Assembly (NCBI GenBank): GCA_946631535.1
Contig: CAMPAF010000160.1
Coordinates: 1-6,940, forward strand
Reading direction: 5' to 3'
Source of the DNA: an uncultured Verrucomicrobiota bacterium
GTDB lineage: Bacteria > Verrucomicrobiota > Kiritimatiellia > RFP12 > UBA1067
Length of the DNA stretch: 6,940 bases
In this document: positions 6,150-6,940 of the stretch, in pieces
How the letters are laid out: the number at the start of each line of letters is the position of its first letter
Position numbering within the stretch: the first letter of the stretch is position 1
The notes under the pieces: generated by a model
The model's input: only the letters and a program-made list of their open reading frames with translations
The model's database searches: none
What the model was told of the DNA's origin: nothing
Position numbers and translations under genes: made by a program

Positions 6150-6940
6150 TCAGACCTGCACGTCCCAACCGTTACGGTAGAAGTCGCGCTTGAGCTGGAT
6201 GCCCTTCCCGGTGCCGTTCGCGAAGTCCATCTTCACCGGATCCCAGTCGAAGCCGGTGTCGTACACGTAGCTCATGTTGCAGAGCTGGCAGAGGATGGCG
6301 CTGCGGCCGCCGGTCTCGGCGGGCGACTGCGTGGGCTTGCGGCTGAAGTAGCACTCCACGAAGTTGCGCACCTGGCTACGGTCGGAGGACTTGTACACCT
6401 GCACCTTTGCCGTGTCGAGCTTGAAATATTCGTTCAACTTCTTCAGCGCGGCGTCGAGGCGGTTATCCTTCTTCATGGTCGTAGCAGTCCCAGGATCCTC
6501 GCCGACGGACGCCGCAACGATCTTGTCCCTCATAAACGAAGCATTCTCGATCTGTTTGCGGATGTCGAGCGTCGGCCTCACCAGACCCGTGCCCTGCCAT
6601 ACGGCAATCTTGTTGCGGTTGACGGCCACGATACCGTTAGTGCCGTAGAACACCGTGCCCCATCCACCGGTGCCGGTAATGACGCCGAACGGCCCGTGGT
6701 AGAGCTCCACGTCGCCGGTCGGGGTATGGAAGAGCATCTTCATGCCGAACTGGCGGCGGCCGCCATGGAAGAGGTCGGTCGAGTACGGCTCGTCGGAGCG
6801 GATGATCTTGTACGGGCCGCTCTTGTCCATGTCGAGGCCCCACTGCGCGATGTCGAGGTGGTGCGCGCCCCAGTCGCCGTTGTAGCCCGTGCCGATGTCG
6901 TCGTCGAAGCGCCAGAACATCGGGTAGAACTTGTTCACGC
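6150..6940 (-). CDS. Gfo/Idh/MocA-family oxidoreductase, N-terminal part outside window
   Basis: About 262 C-terminal residues are visible; the reading frame is open to the right edge, so the Rossmann domain and start lie beyond it. A GTG at 6938 is an internal Val rather than a credible start. The near-invariant GDWGAHHLDIAQW segment contains the His and Asp of the family's active site. The end (RNFVECYFSRKPTQSPAETGGRS, then LCNMSYVYDTGFDWDP, residues about 193-240 of the visible part) is the characteristic C-terminal signature of large Gfo/Idh/MocA proteins abundant in PVC-group bacteria. These enzymes oxidise or epimerise sugars, sugar acids or inositols with NAD(P). Many also carry Tat signals, but that end is not visible here. 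It is the first gene in view of the leftward operon, whose promoter must lie to the right. Confidence 0.92.
   Translation of the reverse strand, partial: VNKFYPMFWRFDDDIGTGYNGDWGAHHLDIAQWGLDMDKSGPYKIIRSDEPYSTDLFHGGRRQFGMKMLFHTPTGDVELYHGPFGVITGTGGWGTVFYGTNGIVAVNRNKIAVWQGTGLVRPTLDIRKQIENASFMRDKIVAASVGEDPGTATTMKKDNRLDAALKKLNEYFKLDTAKVQVYKSSDRSQVRNFVECYFSRKPTQSPAETGGRSAILCQLCNMSYVYDTGFDWDPVKMDFANGTGKGIQLKRDFYRNGWDVQV

Noticed and set aside
4847..6193. Open frame of 448 codons on the plus strand opposite the metallophosphoesterase gene
   Set aside because: The product is Arg/Val/His-rich without domain features, and it lies opposite a gene with complete catalytic motifs. Long antisense frames are expected from codon bias in GC-rich DNA.
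6938..6940. GTG as the start of the Gfo/Idh/MocA gene
   Set aside because: The family is usually well over 350 residues with an N-terminal Rossmann domain. The visible part begins mid-domain, so the gene continues beyond the window.
1..6940. Search for CRISPR arrays, insertion-sequence ends, tRNA or rRNA genes, phage or defence genes
   Set aside because: By eye I found no regularly spaced repeats, transposase motifs, RNA gene signatures or defence-type domains; coding density is nearly complete with metabolic and envelope genes.

Overview
The window reads as an accessory carbohydrate-catabolism region of a high-GC, Gram-negative bacterium. It combines a GH39-like secreted glycosidase, a Tat-exported metallophosphoesterase, an outer-membrane barrel-like protein, a Gfo/Idh/MocA oxidoreductase and three short-chain dehydrogenases (SDRs). 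The C-terminal Phe on the barrel protein and the signal peptides imply a didermal cell. The gene mix resembles what is common in Kiritimatiellota, Lentisphaerota, Verrucomicrobiota or Planctomycetota. That placement is an inference from gene content and the style of the intergenic repeat, not from a marker gene.

Layout. (1) Positions 1-754, minus strand: an SDR whose last few codons lie beyond the left edge. (2) Positions 755-888: a 134-bp divergent intergenic region with a sigma70-like promoter on each strand and a perfect 8-bp-arm palindrome lying exactly between the two -35 boxes. (3) Positions 889-3099, plus strand: a secreted clan GH-A (GH39-like) glycosidase followed by a second SDR, separated by 57 bp that carries a TTTCGTG-unit repeat. 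(4) Positions 3103-6940, minus strand: a tight four-gene operon read right to left. Its order is Gfo/Idh/MocA oxidoreductase (5' end outside the window), Tat metallophosphoesterase, outer-membrane barrel-like protein and a third SDR, with gaps of 13, -1 and 14 bp. The two blocks converge with only 3 bp between stop codons, and a 17-bp hairpin overlaps the end of the plus-strand gene.

Working model (inference). The glycosidase releases a sugar from a polysaccharide or glycoside outside the cytoplasm. The exported phosphoesterase may remove a phosphate ester, and the barrel protein could give passage through the outer membrane. The Gfo/Idh/MocA enzyme and the SDRs would then oxidise, reduce or epimerise the sugar or cyclitol. 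No transporter, kinase or transcription factor is visible, so the substrate cannot be named. I see no RNA genes, CRISPR arrays, insertion sequences, phage genes or defence genes. The most notable items are the operator-like divergent promoter region and the unusual exported phosphoesterase/barrel/oxidoreductase operon.
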